Shown one piece after another: positions 9,555 through 18,129 of a stretch of 64,000 nucleotides of DNA. Where the stretch lies: the NCBI GenBank assembly GCA_903899015.1, contig CAIUHP010000043.1:62001-126000 (forward strand), in the 5' to 3' direction. The first letter of the stretch is position 1. Each line of letters starts with the position of its first letter. The notes under the pieces are model-generated. The model had not been told where the DNA came from and did not search any database. It worked only from the letters and a program-made list of their open reading frames with translations. This DNA comes from an uncultured Armatimonadota bacterium (lineage in GTDB: Bacteria; Armatimonadota; Fimbriimonadia; Fimbriimonadales; Fimbriimonadaceae). Both the position numbers and the translations under genes were made by a program.

Positions 9555-10379
9555 TTATCTTCCTTCGTCGGTAACTTCGTTGACTAAATGAACTTCACCA
9601 ACTTGAATCGAGACGATGTCCCCTGGCAGCAGCGTAAATTCGGCGGTTGGAACAATTCCCGTTCCAGTCATCAAAAACACTCCATTAGGGAATGCGGTTT
9701 CTCGAAAGAGATAATCAACCAAGTCTCTGAACGTCCGCTTCATTTGAGACGTATTCGCCTCGCCTGAAAAGACGACTTGCCCCTGTCTCACAATTGAAAT
9801 TTGAATGGGCAAGTTGACTAACTCTTCTTCCGCAGCAATGATAATGGTTGCCCCGACCGCGCACGACTGGTCGTAACTCTTTGCTTGAGGCAGATAGAGC
9901 GGGTTCTCCCCCTCAATACTTCGGCTGGAAACATCGTTGCCGGCGGTGTAGCCTATGATTTCACTGTGGCTATTGACGACCAGCGTTAATTCCGGTTCCG
10001 GAACATTCCAAGGACTATCCTTTCGAATCCTAATTTTCGCTCGGTGCCCAACTGTTCTCCATCCCAAGGTCTTAAAGAAGAGTTCGGGTCTGTCCGCTTC
10101 ATAAACTTTTGCATAGACGTCGGCCACGGTCGACTCGGCTTCACGTTCTACTCGGCTCCGAAGATAAGTTACACCGGCAGCCCAAACCTCTTGGGTCCCC
10201 TCAACCGGGGAAAGATAGTCTTCCGATTGCTCCGAACCTTGCGCTCTTTCCGTAAGCTCGTCGAGGATCTGAGCTCGTGAAAGTGACAATATCGAGTCCA
10301 GTTTCCAGGCGCTTGGCAAAGCATTATCGCCAAGAAACCACCGACTCTTTCCTCCGACCATTCTCCGAGATAGCTGCAT
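9555..10379 (-). CDS. Fumarylacetoacetate hydrolase family protein, probable 2-keto-3-deoxy-pentonate dehydratase
   Basis: A 274-residue FAH-fold protein, first gene of the cluster. [12 protein letters not shown], the acidic Mg site around PEPELTLVV, and [25 protein letters not shown] match the branch that includes Caulobacter XylX and related 2-keto-3-deoxy-sugar-acid dehydratases. With the adjacent D-xylonate dehydratase the likely product is alpha-ketoglutarate semialdehyde (Weimberg route). No semialdehyde dehydrogenase is in the window, so the route may finish elsewhere. The ATG at 10379 lies downstream of an inverted repeat that may be an operator. The biochemical role is inferred from context. 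Confidence 0.8.
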   Translation of the reverse strand: MQLSRRMVGGKSRWFLGDNALPSAWKLDSILSLSRAQILDELTERAQGSEQSEDYLSPVEGTQEVWAAGVTYLRSRVEREAESTVADVYAKVYEADRPELFFKTLGWRTVGHRAKIRIRKDSPWNVPEPELTLVVNSHSEIIGYTAGNDVSSRSIEGENPLYLPQAKSYDQSCAVGATIIIAAEEELVNLPIQISIVRQGQVVFSGEANTSQMKRTFRDLVDYLFRETAFPNGVFLMTGTGIVPTAEFTLLPGDIVSIQVGEVHLVNEVTDEGR

Positions 10380-10473
10380 GGTAATTGCCTCGGTTCTACC
10401 CTCAATTGGTCGCGATCCGCACAGCCATTTCAGGTATCACCACCTATCCCAACCAATCGGGGCTACCTTTCAG

Positions 10474-10498
10474 GCAGCCATTATCCAGATATGGCTGC
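10474..10498. promoter_or_regulatory. Inverted repeat, possible operator of the sugar-acid cluster
   Basis: GCAGCCAT at 10474-10481 and ATGGCTGC at 10491-10498 form a perfect 8-base inverted repeat with a 9-base spacer. It lies about 95 bases upstream of the FAH-fold gene start and 87 bases upstream of the divergent SGNH gene. The arrangement suits a dimeric repressor. No regulator gene is in the cluster. Confidence 0.4.
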
Positions 10499-10584
10499 AT
10501 TCAGTTGAAGCGACATCCATTCCAAGGCAGAAGCAATAGCAAAGGTATAGTCTCGAAAACTCTTAACACCAAGCTGGGTTGCTT

Positions 10585-11568
10585 ATGGGAGACGTCTACC
10601 GCCGGAATGAATTAACAAACGAATGGGCCGCTGACGACCGCTCTCCGGTAGACAGACAAATCAGGGTCCGAACGATCTTGATGATCTCGACTTCGGCACT
10701 AGCCATCATCGGTCTTGCCGCAATTGTTCTCCTGCGACGAGAGCCAAGTGAACCATCCGTTGTCCCAACGGTCACCCATCGTTCGCATCAAAAGAAGATT
10801 GTCGATAAGCCGAGTGAGGTCAAGCCACCAATCTCCAAGGATCAAATTGGAGTCTTGCTCGGCGATAGCGTGATACGAGGCTTTGGCAGCGGACCAGTCT
10901 ACTACGACAACAATTCGCCCACATTCGATCGATCAGCCTATCGCTTCGTCGCGAGTATGGACAAGCCGATCGCATCTCTTGCCGGATACCAAGGAATTCA
11001 GACCTGGCTTAATCGAGGAGTAACCGGAAATACCTCCACGGGAACCCTCGCCCGATGGCAGAAGGATGTCGTAGAACGACTCGATCGAGGTTCGCAAAGG
11101 AAGCGACATCTTGTCCGTACTCTTCTCGTCAGTGCCGGCTTTAATGACATTGCAAAGGGCATTCAGAAGAACCGGCTCCGATCAGCCGAGGCAACCATGC
11201 GTAAAAACCTGTTGGCGATGGTAAAAAAAGCCCGGGCTCAAGGGATACAAATTGCCTTTCTAGAGATTCCCGATCCGACCGTAGCCCCGCTTGGCGAACG
11301 ATTTAGCACATTGGCCGGCACGCCCGTAATTCCGTTCTTCGAAGAACAAGCCTATGGAGAGGAGACCCATCGAGAATTTAATGAAGCCGTTCGGCGAACA
11401 CGCGCTTTCATGGAAAAGGGTCTCGAGTCAGCCGGTGCCAAGGTCATTGACTACGCGAGCTTCCTCCCTCCCCCTTACTTCTGGGATTCGCACCATCCAA
11501 GTATCCCTGGTTATGTTGAGTTAGGAAGACTGCTACGAGAACAGGACTCAGGCACAGCTATCCAGTAA
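10585..11568 (+). CDS. SGNH/GDSL hydrolase family protein, membrane anchored
   Basis: About 327 residues from ATG 10585 (a TTG two codons earlier is also possible). A single hydrophobic segment (TILMISTSALAIIGLAAIVLL, shown in part: LAIIGLAAIVLL) at about residues 32-50 anchors a periplasmic domain. SGNH blocks are visible: GVLLGDSVIRGFG with the catalytic Ser, SAGFNDIAKG as the Gly-x-Asn-Asp block, and DSHHPSIPGY as the Asp-x-x-His block. Such enzymes are esterases or lipases, often acting on acetylated glycans. Divergent from the sugar-acid cluster, so it may deacetylate an imported glycan; this is inference. The start site has no clear ribosome site. Confidence 0.75.
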   Translation: MGDVYRRNELTNEWAADDRSPVDRQIRVRTILMISTSALAIIGLAAIVLLRREPSEPSVVPTVTHRSHQKKIVDKPSEVKPPISKDQIGVLLGDSVIRGFGSGPVYYDNNSPTFDRSAYRFVASMDKPIASLAGYQGIQTWLNRGVTGNTSTGTLARWQKDVVERLDRGSQRKRHLVRTLLVSAGFNDIAKGIQKNRLRSAEATMRKNLLAMVKKARAQGIQIAFLEIPDPTVAPLGERFSTLAGTPVIPFFEEQAYGEETHREFNEAVRRTRAFMEKGLESAGAKVIDYASFLPPPYFWDSHHPSIPGYVELGRLLREQDSGTAIQ

Positions 11569-11637
11569 CGTTCAGGCACCTTGATTTGAGGTCAGTGCAA
11601 ACTCAAGCCGACGCTATGATTGGGTCGAACGCGGGCT

Positions 11638-13212
11638 CTACCCACACGAGCAAGAACCACCACCGCAGGCCTTTTTCAGAGTCAAGCGCTTTTCTATCGC
11701 GAGCGCAGTTGGCGTGATAGAGAGACCTCCCAGTGCGGTGCATCGTAATTCGCGTGGCATTTGTCGAGCGACTCTCTTGGCGGTCTCGATAACTTCATCG
11801 AGTGGGATAACTTGATCGAATCCTGCGAGCGCCATATTCGCACAACTCAGAGCGTTTGCGGCCGCCATCACGTTCTTCCCGAGACAAGGAGCTTCCACCC
11901 GGCTCGCAATTGGGTCACAGATAAGTCCGATCATGCTTTGCAATGCCATCGAAGCAGCCCCTACTGCCTGCTCAAGCGTGCCACCGGCTAGGGTTACAAG
12001 GGCACCGGCGGCCATCGCGGCTGCCGATCCACCTTCAGCTTGGCAACCTCCCACTTCAGCTGCGAACGTCCAGGCCGTAGCAATAAAGACTCCGATAAGT
12101 CCGCTCGCTAAGATAGCTCGGGCCATATCTTCTTCATCCAACCCCATCTCTTCTGCCATACCGATGACCGCTCCAGGGAGTGCGGCACAGGCTCCAGCAG
12201 TTGGCATTGCGACAATGACACCCATCGAGCTTTTCACTTCCATGAGTGCAGTCACGTAGAGGATGATTCGATTCAGGGCACCCGCACTTAGTAGTCGATT
12301 TTCAAGCATGAGCTTTTGAAAACCGCCCGACTGGAATCCAAGAACTCGATCGTCGTATTCCGTTCCGGCTAATCCTTGAGCAATCGAGTTACGAAGAATC
12401 CTGACGATCTCGACCATTTTGGTGAGCACTTCATCGTCACTCAGATTGCCTCGAGCTGCCTCGTACTCGACGGCCAGCCGCCAAAGGGGAATGTTGCTTC
12501 CACCATCAAATTCCAGCATCGAAGCGCAACTTGAAAACGGCACCGTGGTTGATTTGCTCGAATGAACGGGCAGGACCGGTGCGAGAAACTTAATCGACGA
12601 AAACTCTAGTGTTGCAGCCAGTTCATCGGCTAAGAATTGTTGGCCCTTCAGGTGAAGGAGGGATACTCCATTCGCCTCATAAACCTTGATTTGATCCGCT
12701 CCCGAATCTACGGCTAACTTCGACACGGCTACCGATTCGAAACTAGGAGCAAAAATGAGCGTTTCGAAATAGTCTCCAAAAATCGAAACGGGAAACCCAT
12801 CGATTTCTATCACTTCAATAATGCCCCCTCCAGTGGAGATTGCTTTCAAAAAGTGACTCTCTTGACCTTTCGCAACGGTTAGCCGGTAAGTATTCGGATG
12901 TGGGTCTCCGGCATCAACCGTTACTATTTGAATATCCGTCCCGAGTGCTTGGAGGATACGCATCGAATCTGGAAGTTTCTCATCAGCCGCGTCCCAGCCC
13001 ATGAGTCCACCGAAGAGTCCCATGTCCGAGCCTTGAGTGTCGTGCGTTGTAGGAAGCGATCCGTTACGGTCAAATTCCACCAGAACCGATTCCGGTGTTC
13101 CTCCAACCAGGTCGCGAGCAATCCGACCAATTCGCAAAGCTGCCGCACAATGGGAACTTGAAGCCCCCCGCATGACGGGTCCGATAACATCGTTGAAGAT
13201 ACTAACTACCAT
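11638..13212 (-). CDS. sdaA: L-serine ammonia-lyase, iron-sulfur dependent, single chain
   Basis: About 524 residues from ATG 13212 (MVVSIFNDVIGPVMRG), preceded by AAGGA; the TTG at 13236 is less likely. The beta domain (GPSSSH-like GASSSHCAAALRIGR) is at the N-terminus and the alpha domain follows, as in single-chain serine dehydratases. Fe-S ligand Cys lie in TAGACAALPG and GLICDPIASRVEAPCLGKN. It deaminates L-serine to pyruvate. The chain ends in a Cys/Gly tail, ACGGGSCSCG; in related enzymes the C-terminal Cys folds back to the cluster, though three Cys is more than usual. Monocistronic. Confidence 0.93.
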   Translation of the reverse strand: MVVSIFNDVIGPVMRGASSSHCAAALRIGRIARDLVGGTPESVLVEFDRNGSLPTTHDTQGSDMGLFGGLMGWDAADEKLPDSMRILQALGTDIQIVTVDAGDPHPNTYRLTVAKGQESHFLKAISTGGGIIEVIEIDGFPVSIFGDYFETLIFAPSFESVAVSKLAVDSGADQIKVYEANGVSLLHLKGQQFLADELAATLEFSSIKFLAPVLPVHSSKSTTVPFSSCASMLEFDGGSNIPLWRLAVEYEAARGNLSDDEVLTKMVEIVRILRNSIAQGLAGTEYDDRVLGFQSGGFQKLMLENRLLSAGALNRIILYVTALMEVKSSMGVIVAMPTAGACAALPGAVIGMAEEMGLDEEDMARAILASGLIGVFIATAWTFAAEVGGCQAEGGSAAAMAAGALVTLAGGTLEQAVGAASMALQSMIGLICDPIASRVEAPCLGKNVMAAANALSCANMALAGFDQVIPLDEVIETAKRVARQMPRELRCTALGGLSITPTALAIEKRLTLKKACGGGSCSCG

Positions 13213-13361
13213 GAGGTTCGCAATCCTTGGAGGCAAGGTTACCTGCGGTTTTGGATGCTCTTGCGCATCTCAGCAAACTGCGAAAGATTAGCCTCTCGCT
13301 CTCTCAATCTGATGATTAATTACGGAAACAAGCAGGCTTCCTGACCAACTGAATAAGCAAC

Positions 13362-13736
13362 TTACAGCCAGTCTTTCGATTTATAGCGGTCAATGCCCAC
13401 TTTCATTAAAAGTCGGATATCGGCTGCCATCTGGGGAGTGAGTGACTTGATGTTAAAGCAATTATCACCCTTCTGAATCCCTGCCAGTGAATGAGGAATT
13501 TTCTCGATCAAATCGGGATCAGTCTGAATGGGAGTGAAGTAGAACCCAACGATATTCTTCAATTCCCGAAGGCCAGCAAAATAGATGCCTTCCTGAAGTT
13601 TATCTTCGTATTCCAGAAGCTTTGTTGTGGACATGGAGTATTTCCCAGAAGAGGTCTCAACCTCAAACTGGGACGCAAACTCGTCCAAAAGATCCCTCAA
13701 TTGGGCAAACAGAATCGCGCGAGTATTGGCATCCAC
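13362..13736 (-). CDS. Conserved hypothetical protein
   Basis: A 124-residue protein from a GTG start. The central part (VGFYFTPIQTDPDLIEKIP, then IQKGDNCFNIKSL, then GIDRYKSKDWL at the end) is reminiscent of a small family of DUF1801-like or YdhG-like proteins with a CF-IK motif, but I am not certain of the family. No signal peptide or membrane segment; predicted soluble. It lies 31 bases downstream of the luciferase-like gene on the same strand, so the two may share a transcript. Function unknown. Confidence 0.6.
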   Translation of the reverse strand: MDANTRAILFAQLRDLLDEFASQFEVETSSGKYSMSTTKLLEYEDKLQEGIYFAGLRELKNIVGFYFTPIQTDPDLIEKIPHSLAGIQKGDNCFNIKSLTPQMAADIRLLMKVGIDRYKSKDWL

Positions 13737-13766
13737 CTTTGCAGGCTACCTTTTCGCGACCGAACC

Positions 13767-14774
13767 TCACCGCGTCAAGCGGGGTTGAACGCTCGCCAAC
13801 AGCACTAATGAACGTTTTCTAGCGTTCAAGTCATAGATTCGAGCAGTCGTAATGAGCTCATCAGCTTGAGTCTCTTCAAGAAGTTTCCTTAAACTAGTGG
13901 CAACGGTTTCTGGGTTTCCTACAAACGAGTATTTCAGGAGCCGTTGGACTTCAACTCGTTCCGCCTCATTCCACATCCCTTCCAACGAATCAATCGGAGG
14001 TTGCATCTGCGGACGGCGTCCCCTCAACAGTGCAAGAACTCCTTGTTGCGCCGAAGTAAAGAGTCGTTGTGCTTCTTCGTCGGTGTCCGCAACGATTACG
14101 TTGATCGCAACGATGCAGTAGGGCTTTGCCAAGTATTGAGAAGGTTGGAAATGCTGACGATATTGTTGCAATGCAGCCATTAAATGATCGGGAGCAAAAT
14201 GGGACGCAAATCCAAATGGAAGTCCCATTTGAGCTGCCAACATCGAACTGAATCCACTTGATCCCAGCAGCAAAACCGGAATTTCCAGCCCCTCCCCAGG
14301 AACAGCGTGAACAGCCTGGTTTGGTTGCGATGGAGCAAAATAGTTCAGCAGTTCTTTGACGTCATCTGGAAAAGTATCGACACCTCCCGTTTTGTCACGG
14401 CGAAGTGCACGTGCCGTCAGTATGTCGGTACCGGGAGCTCGACCAAGTCCCAAATCAATCCTGCCCGGATAAAGGCTTTCTAGCGTTCCAAATTGCTCTG
14501 CAATCACGAGTGGTGCATGGTTTGGAAGCATGATTCCGCCTGCCCCAACTCGAATGCGGGAAGTGGCACCCGCAACATATCCAATTGCAACAGATGTTGC
14601 GGCACTGGCGATGCCCTTCATGTTGTGGTGTTCAGCTAGCCAAAATCGCTTATAACCTAGCTGATCTGCAAGCTGAGCCAGCTCCTTGGATTCAAGTAGC
14701 GCTTGGGCCGGAAGATCTCCTTCGCGAACAAACGACAGATCCAGAACGGAAATCGGTACGGAATTCAAGTTCAT
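13767..14774 (-). CDS. LLM class flavin-dependent oxidoreductase (luciferase-like)
   Basis: About 335 residues from ATG 14774 ([19 protein letters not shown]). The block [18 protein letters not shown], the [21 protein letters not shown] segment (shown in part: [16 protein letters not shown]) and [17 protein letters not shown] place it in the MsnO8/YhbW-like branch of bacterial luciferase TIM barrels. These use FMNH2 and oxygen to hydroxylate or monooxygenate small molecules. No flavin reductase is next to it. Substrate unknown. It may share a transcript with the following small gene. Confidence 0.88.
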   Translation of the reverse strand: MNLNSVPISVLDLSFVREGDLPAQALLESKELAQLADQLGYKRFWLAEHHNMKGIASAATSVAIGYVAGATSRIRVGAGGIMLPNHAPLVIAEQFGTLESLYPGRIDLGLGRAPGTDILTARALRRDKTGGVDTFPDDVKELLNYFAPSQPNQAVHAVPGEGLEIPVLLLGSSGFSSMLAAQMGLPFGFASHFAPDHLMAALQQYRQHFQPSQYLAKPYCIVAINVIVADTDEEAQRLFTSAQQGVLALLRGRRPQMQPPIDSLEGMWNEAERVEVQRLLKYSFVGNPETVATSLRKLLEETQADELITTARIYDLNARKRSLVLLASVQPRLTR

Positions 14775-14948
14775 TCGAAACACACTGGTCAAATAGACCC
14801 GCAATTGCTATTATGGCCCGAGCCTGCAATGAATGGTTTTCGTCTAGTTCCATTAACAAACAGTTAAGAACATGCCTTAGACCGTGCAGCTTTAAGACTC
14901 CAGTCGCTACCCTTTTACGGCTCACGCATTTCGTGAGGAATTTGATTC

Positions 14949-16268
14949 ATGCCAAATAAAAACGCTCCAACCTCGAGGCCGAATTCCGAAGCCAATCCAT
15001 CAACCCAAGGTTGGCCGATGTGGACAGTGATCATGATGATCATCGGCTACGCTGGCTACTACCTTTGTCGATCTCACTTCAGTGTTGCTAAGCCACTCAT
15101 CCTTGATGAGTTCAAGCACAGTGGGGTCAATAAAGAAACCCTCGGAATCGTAGCCGCTTGGGGAACCTCGTTCTACGCGGTTGGCAAATTCATGTTTGGC
15201 TCCCTCGCCGACTTAGTTGGAGGACGCAGGATGTTCCTGCTCGGCATGGTGGGTGCGATTGTTTTCACGATCCTCTTTGGAGCTGGGGGACCTCCCTTTT
15301 TCATGATGGCTTGGATCGGGAATCGGTTCATCCAGTCATCCGGTTGGGTCGGGATGGTCAAGGTTACTTCGCGTTGGTTTAGCCACAACGTATATGGTCG
15401 GGTGATGGGATTCATCAGTTTGAGTTATCTGTTTGGTGACTTCCTGTCGAGACTCTTCATCAGTGAGCTGATCTCTTACAAGGTGGGTTGGCGCGGTATT
15501 TTCTACATCAGCGCAGCCGTGCTCGCCCTCATCCTGATTCCTACGTTTTTTGTCGTTCGGGACCGCCCGTCCGATCGTGGATTACCTGAACCACCCGAGA
15601 ACCCAGAATCAGTGTTCACTCCTGCTGAGCAAGAAGAATCCCACGTTAAGCTCAAGGATCTGCTGATTCCTCTACTCACTTCTCCCACTTTTTGGGTTGT
15701 TTGTATTCTGTCGTTTGGATTTACCTTTATGCGTGAGACCTTCAACGACTGGACTCCGACTTATCTCCACGAAGCAACGGGAATGAGTTCAGAAGCGGCT
15801 GGTCGGGCAAGTTCACTCTTTCCTCTCTTTGGCGGATTAAGTGTGATTGCGGTCGGATTCCTCAGTGACCGCATCGGTCGGTCGGGCCGTGCTTTGATGA
15901 TTGCAGCTGGGCTGCTGGTCGGAATGGTTGGCCTTCTATTGCTTTCCAGCGGTGGTCTCAAAGGGCAAACCGGCATCGTTGTGGCGTTGGTTGCCGCAAT
16001 TGGATTCGTCCTAATCGGTCCCTATTCCTTGCTCGCAGGAGCCATCTCCCTTGGGTTTGGCGGCAAGAAAGGTAGTGCGACGGCGGCTGGTTGGATCGAC
16101 GGCGTCGGCTACGTCGGCGGAATTCTATCGGGCAAGCTTATCGGCTCTATCGCGGAACATCAGGGTTGGGATCCAGCCTTCAAGGTGTTGGCCCTAACGG
16201 CTGGACTGTCCTGTGCGGTCTGCATGCTCTATTGGGTTCAAGAACGACGTCGACCGGTGTTGGCTTAG
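14949..16268 (+). CDS. MFS transporter, organophosphate:phosphate antiporter (OPA) type
   Basis: A 439-residue carrier with 12 predicted hydrophobic segments. The first segment IIGYAGYYLCRSHFSVAKP, with its YYLCR-like motif, and GWVGMVKVTSRWF are typical of the GlpT/UhpC/PgtP branch, which exchanges phosphate for organophosphates. Its stop overlaps by four bases the stop of the converging phosphonatase-like gene, and an FAD oxidoreductase of the phosphonate-linked type follows. I infer import of an organophosphonate or its product, unusual because phosphonate uptake is usually by PhnCDE ABC systems. Confidence 0.85.
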   Translation: MPNKNAPTSRPNSEANPSTQGWPMWTVIMMIIGYAGYYLCRSHFSVAKPLILDEFKHSGVNKETLGIVAAWGTSFYAVGKFMFGSLADLVGGRRMFLLGMVGAIVFTILFGAGGPPFFMMAWIGNRFIQSSGWVGMVKVTSRWFSHNVYGRVMGFISLSYLFGDFLSRLFISELISYKVGWRGIFYISAAVLALILIPTFFVVRDRPSDRGLPEPPENPESVFTPAEQEESHVKLKDLLIPLLTSPTFWVVCILSFGFTFMRETFNDWTPTYLHEATGMSSEAAGRASSLFPLFGGLSVIAVGFLSDRIGRSGRALMIAAGLLVGMVGLLLLSSGGLKGQTGIVVALVAAIGFVLIGPYSLLAGAISLGFGGKKGSATAAGWIDGVGYVGGILSGKLIGSIAEHQGWDPAFKVLALTAGLSCAVCMLYWVQERRRPVLA

Positions 16269-16936
16269 TCTAAAAGGGCAGGGAGATCGCGGATGGAATG
16301 GATGAGATGAGTGTGAGGATGAGGAGACAAGAGGTCTTCGCTGTGTGTTCCACTCGTAACACCTACAACCATGCCACACCCTGCCGCGGTTCCTTCAATC
16401 ATGTCCGACGGGGTATCTCCAACCTTGATAACTTGAGACGCGTCTTCGACACCAAACTCGTTCATCAATTTATAGATCATGTCTGGAAATGGGCGACCTT
16501 GGGCGACTTCATCGCTGGTAACCGAACTGTCAATCACAGCATCGTCCCAACCCAATCTCTTCAGCAGTACATCAACGATCGCTCGATCAAATCCCGTATC
16601 CAAAGCGACGGAAATTCCCATGCCACGGAGCTGCTGCAGAACATCACGAGCTCCATCGACTTCCTTTACCGATGGATCATTGGCGTAGTAATGAATCATT
16701 CGAGCCTGAAAATCCATATGGATGGAGTTAATACGACCTTCAGTCGCCCGAAGGTCTGCCGATTCGAGGAGGTACCGAATGGCTAACGGCTTAGGAATAC
16801 CCATCACGGAATTAACGGTTTCGGCTTTCCAGGGCACCTCATCAGCCGTAAGTGCCGCTTTAAGCGAGCCTCCCACGCCATCTGGATCTTCAACCGTGGT
16901 CCCTGCAATATCAAATACAGCAAGCCGAAAGTTCAT
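16265..16936 (-). CDS. Phosphonatase-like HAD hydrolase (TIGR03351-like)
   Basis: A 223-residue HAD hydrolase. FDIAGTTVED puts the nucleophile Asp at residue 9 in the AGTT context typical of phosphonoacetaldehyde hydrolase relatives; VMGIPKPLAIRYLL carries a cap-domain Lys at residue 49 where PhnX forms its Schiff base; KVGDTPSDMIEGTAAGCGMVVGV (shown in part: KVGDTPSDMIEGTAAG) is the last HAD motif. It probably cleaves a C-P bond or dephosphorylates a phosphonate-derived aldehyde. Flanked by the OPA carrier and a TIGR03364-like FAD oxidase, the known genomic partner of this branch. Confidence 0.82.
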   Translation of the reverse strand: MNFRLAVFDIAGTTVEDPDGVGGSLKAALTADEVPWKAETVNSVMGIPKPLAIRYLLESADLRATEGRINSIHMDFQARMIHYYANDPSVKEVDGARDVLQQLRGMGISVALDTGFDRAIVDVLLKRLGWDDAVIDSSVTSDEVAQGRPFPDMIYKLMNEFGVEDASQVIKVGDTPSDMIEGTAAGCGMVVGVTSGTHSEDLLSPHPHTHLIHSIRDLPALLD

Positions 16937-16992
16937 CGCAGGATATTGGCATACGAATCATCTTTGTTGGGTCCGAATCACTTTCGTTTAAC

Positions 16993-18129
16993 ATGAATCC
17001 TCGAAAACACACAGATATTGCGATCATTGGTGCCGGAATATTAGGTCTCGCCCATGCCTATCACTTTGCTCGAGCGGGCCTGAAGGTGTCCGTTTTTGAG
17101 CGGAGTCAACTGGCGGTTGGTGCCTCCGTCCGTAACTTCGGAATGGTATGGCCGGTTGGGCAACCGCCAGGAGAAATGCGTGACATTGCGCTGAGGAGTC
17201 GAGAGGTATGGCTAGACGTACTGAGTCAAGCAGGAATCTGGCACCAACAATGCGGATCCTTGCACCTTGCCTATCACGAAGATGAAATGGGGGTCTTGGA
17301 AGAATTCTTTGGGATGAGTTCAGAATTCGGCTATGAATGCCAACTCATTCAAGCTGCTGAAGTCCTCGAAAAGAGCTCGGTCGTAAAAAAGCAAAACTTG
17401 ATGGGTGGTCTTTGGAGTCCGTCAGAACTTTGCGTATTCCCCCGCCAAGTCATTCGAGACTTGCCAGCCTATCTCCAAACGCTTGGAGTCGACTTCCACT
17501 TTGCGACCGCCGTTTCCGATGTCAGAACGGGCATGCTTCAAGCGGGAGAACACGAAGTCAGCGCGGATCGAATCGTTTTGTGTACCGGCGACGATTTTGC
17601 ATCGCTCTTCCCTGCTCAATTTCGAAACCTAGGTATGACTCGATCCAAATTGCAGATGATGCGAATGAAGCATCGCAATAGAGACTTCAAGATTGGGCCC
17701 CACCTTTGCGCGGGATTGACGTTGGGACATTATTCCAATTTCAAAGTCTGCAATCGCTTGCCAGCGCTCTTGAAGCGCTATCGAGACGACTGGCCCGACC
17801 AAGTGCAATGGGGAATTCACCTACTCGTGAGCCAGCACGAAGACGGCTGCTTGACGGTTGGAGATTCGCACGAATACGGACTAAGTGTTGACCCATTTCT
17901 CAGACAAGAAATCGATCAATTCATCTTAGACTACTTGTCGACATTCCTCGACACAAGCGAATTAAACGTAGTCGAGCGATGGTACGGGGTCTATTCCAAG
18001 CATCCCGAGAAGGCTTACGTTGCTGAAGAAATCATGGACAAAGTACATGTCGTCACCGGCGTTGGTGGTGCAGGAATGACGTTATCTTTTGGACTTGCCG
18101 AGCGACAAGCCAAAAGAATTATGAGTTAA
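16993..18129 (+). CDS. FAD-dependent oxidoreductase, TIGR03364-like (aminophosphonate oxidation)
   Basis: A 378-residue DAO-fold flavoprotein. The dinucleotide motif IIGAGILGLAHAYHFARAG is at residues 11-29, and the C-terminal VTGVGGAGMTLSFGLAE closes the FAD site. The order next to a phosphonatase-like HAD is the hallmark of TIGR03364 proteins, proposed to deaminate an aminophosphonate such as 1-hydroxy-2-aminoethylphosphonate. It is divergent from the HAD gene with a 56-base gap, so both could share a control region. The last four bases overlap the stop of the converging antiporter gene. Confidence 0.82.
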   Translation: MNPRKHTDIAIIGAGILGLAHAYHFARAGLKVSVFERSQLAVGASVRNFGMVWPVGQPPGEMRDIALRSREVWLDVLSQAGIWHQQCGSLHLAYHEDEMGVLEEFFGMSSEFGYECQLIQAAEVLEKSSVVKKQNLMGGLWSPSELCVFPRQVIRDLPAYLQTLGVDFHFATAVSDVRTGMLQAGEHEVSADRIVLCTGDDFASLFPAQFRNLGMTRSKLQMMRMKHRNRDFKIGPHLCAGLTLGHYSNFKVCNRLPALLKRYRDDWPDQVQWGIHLLVSQHEDGCLTVGDSHEYGLSVDPFLRQEIDQFILDYLSTFLDTSELNVVERWYGVYSKHPEKAYVAEEIMDKVHVVTGVGGAGMTLSFGLAERQAKRIMS

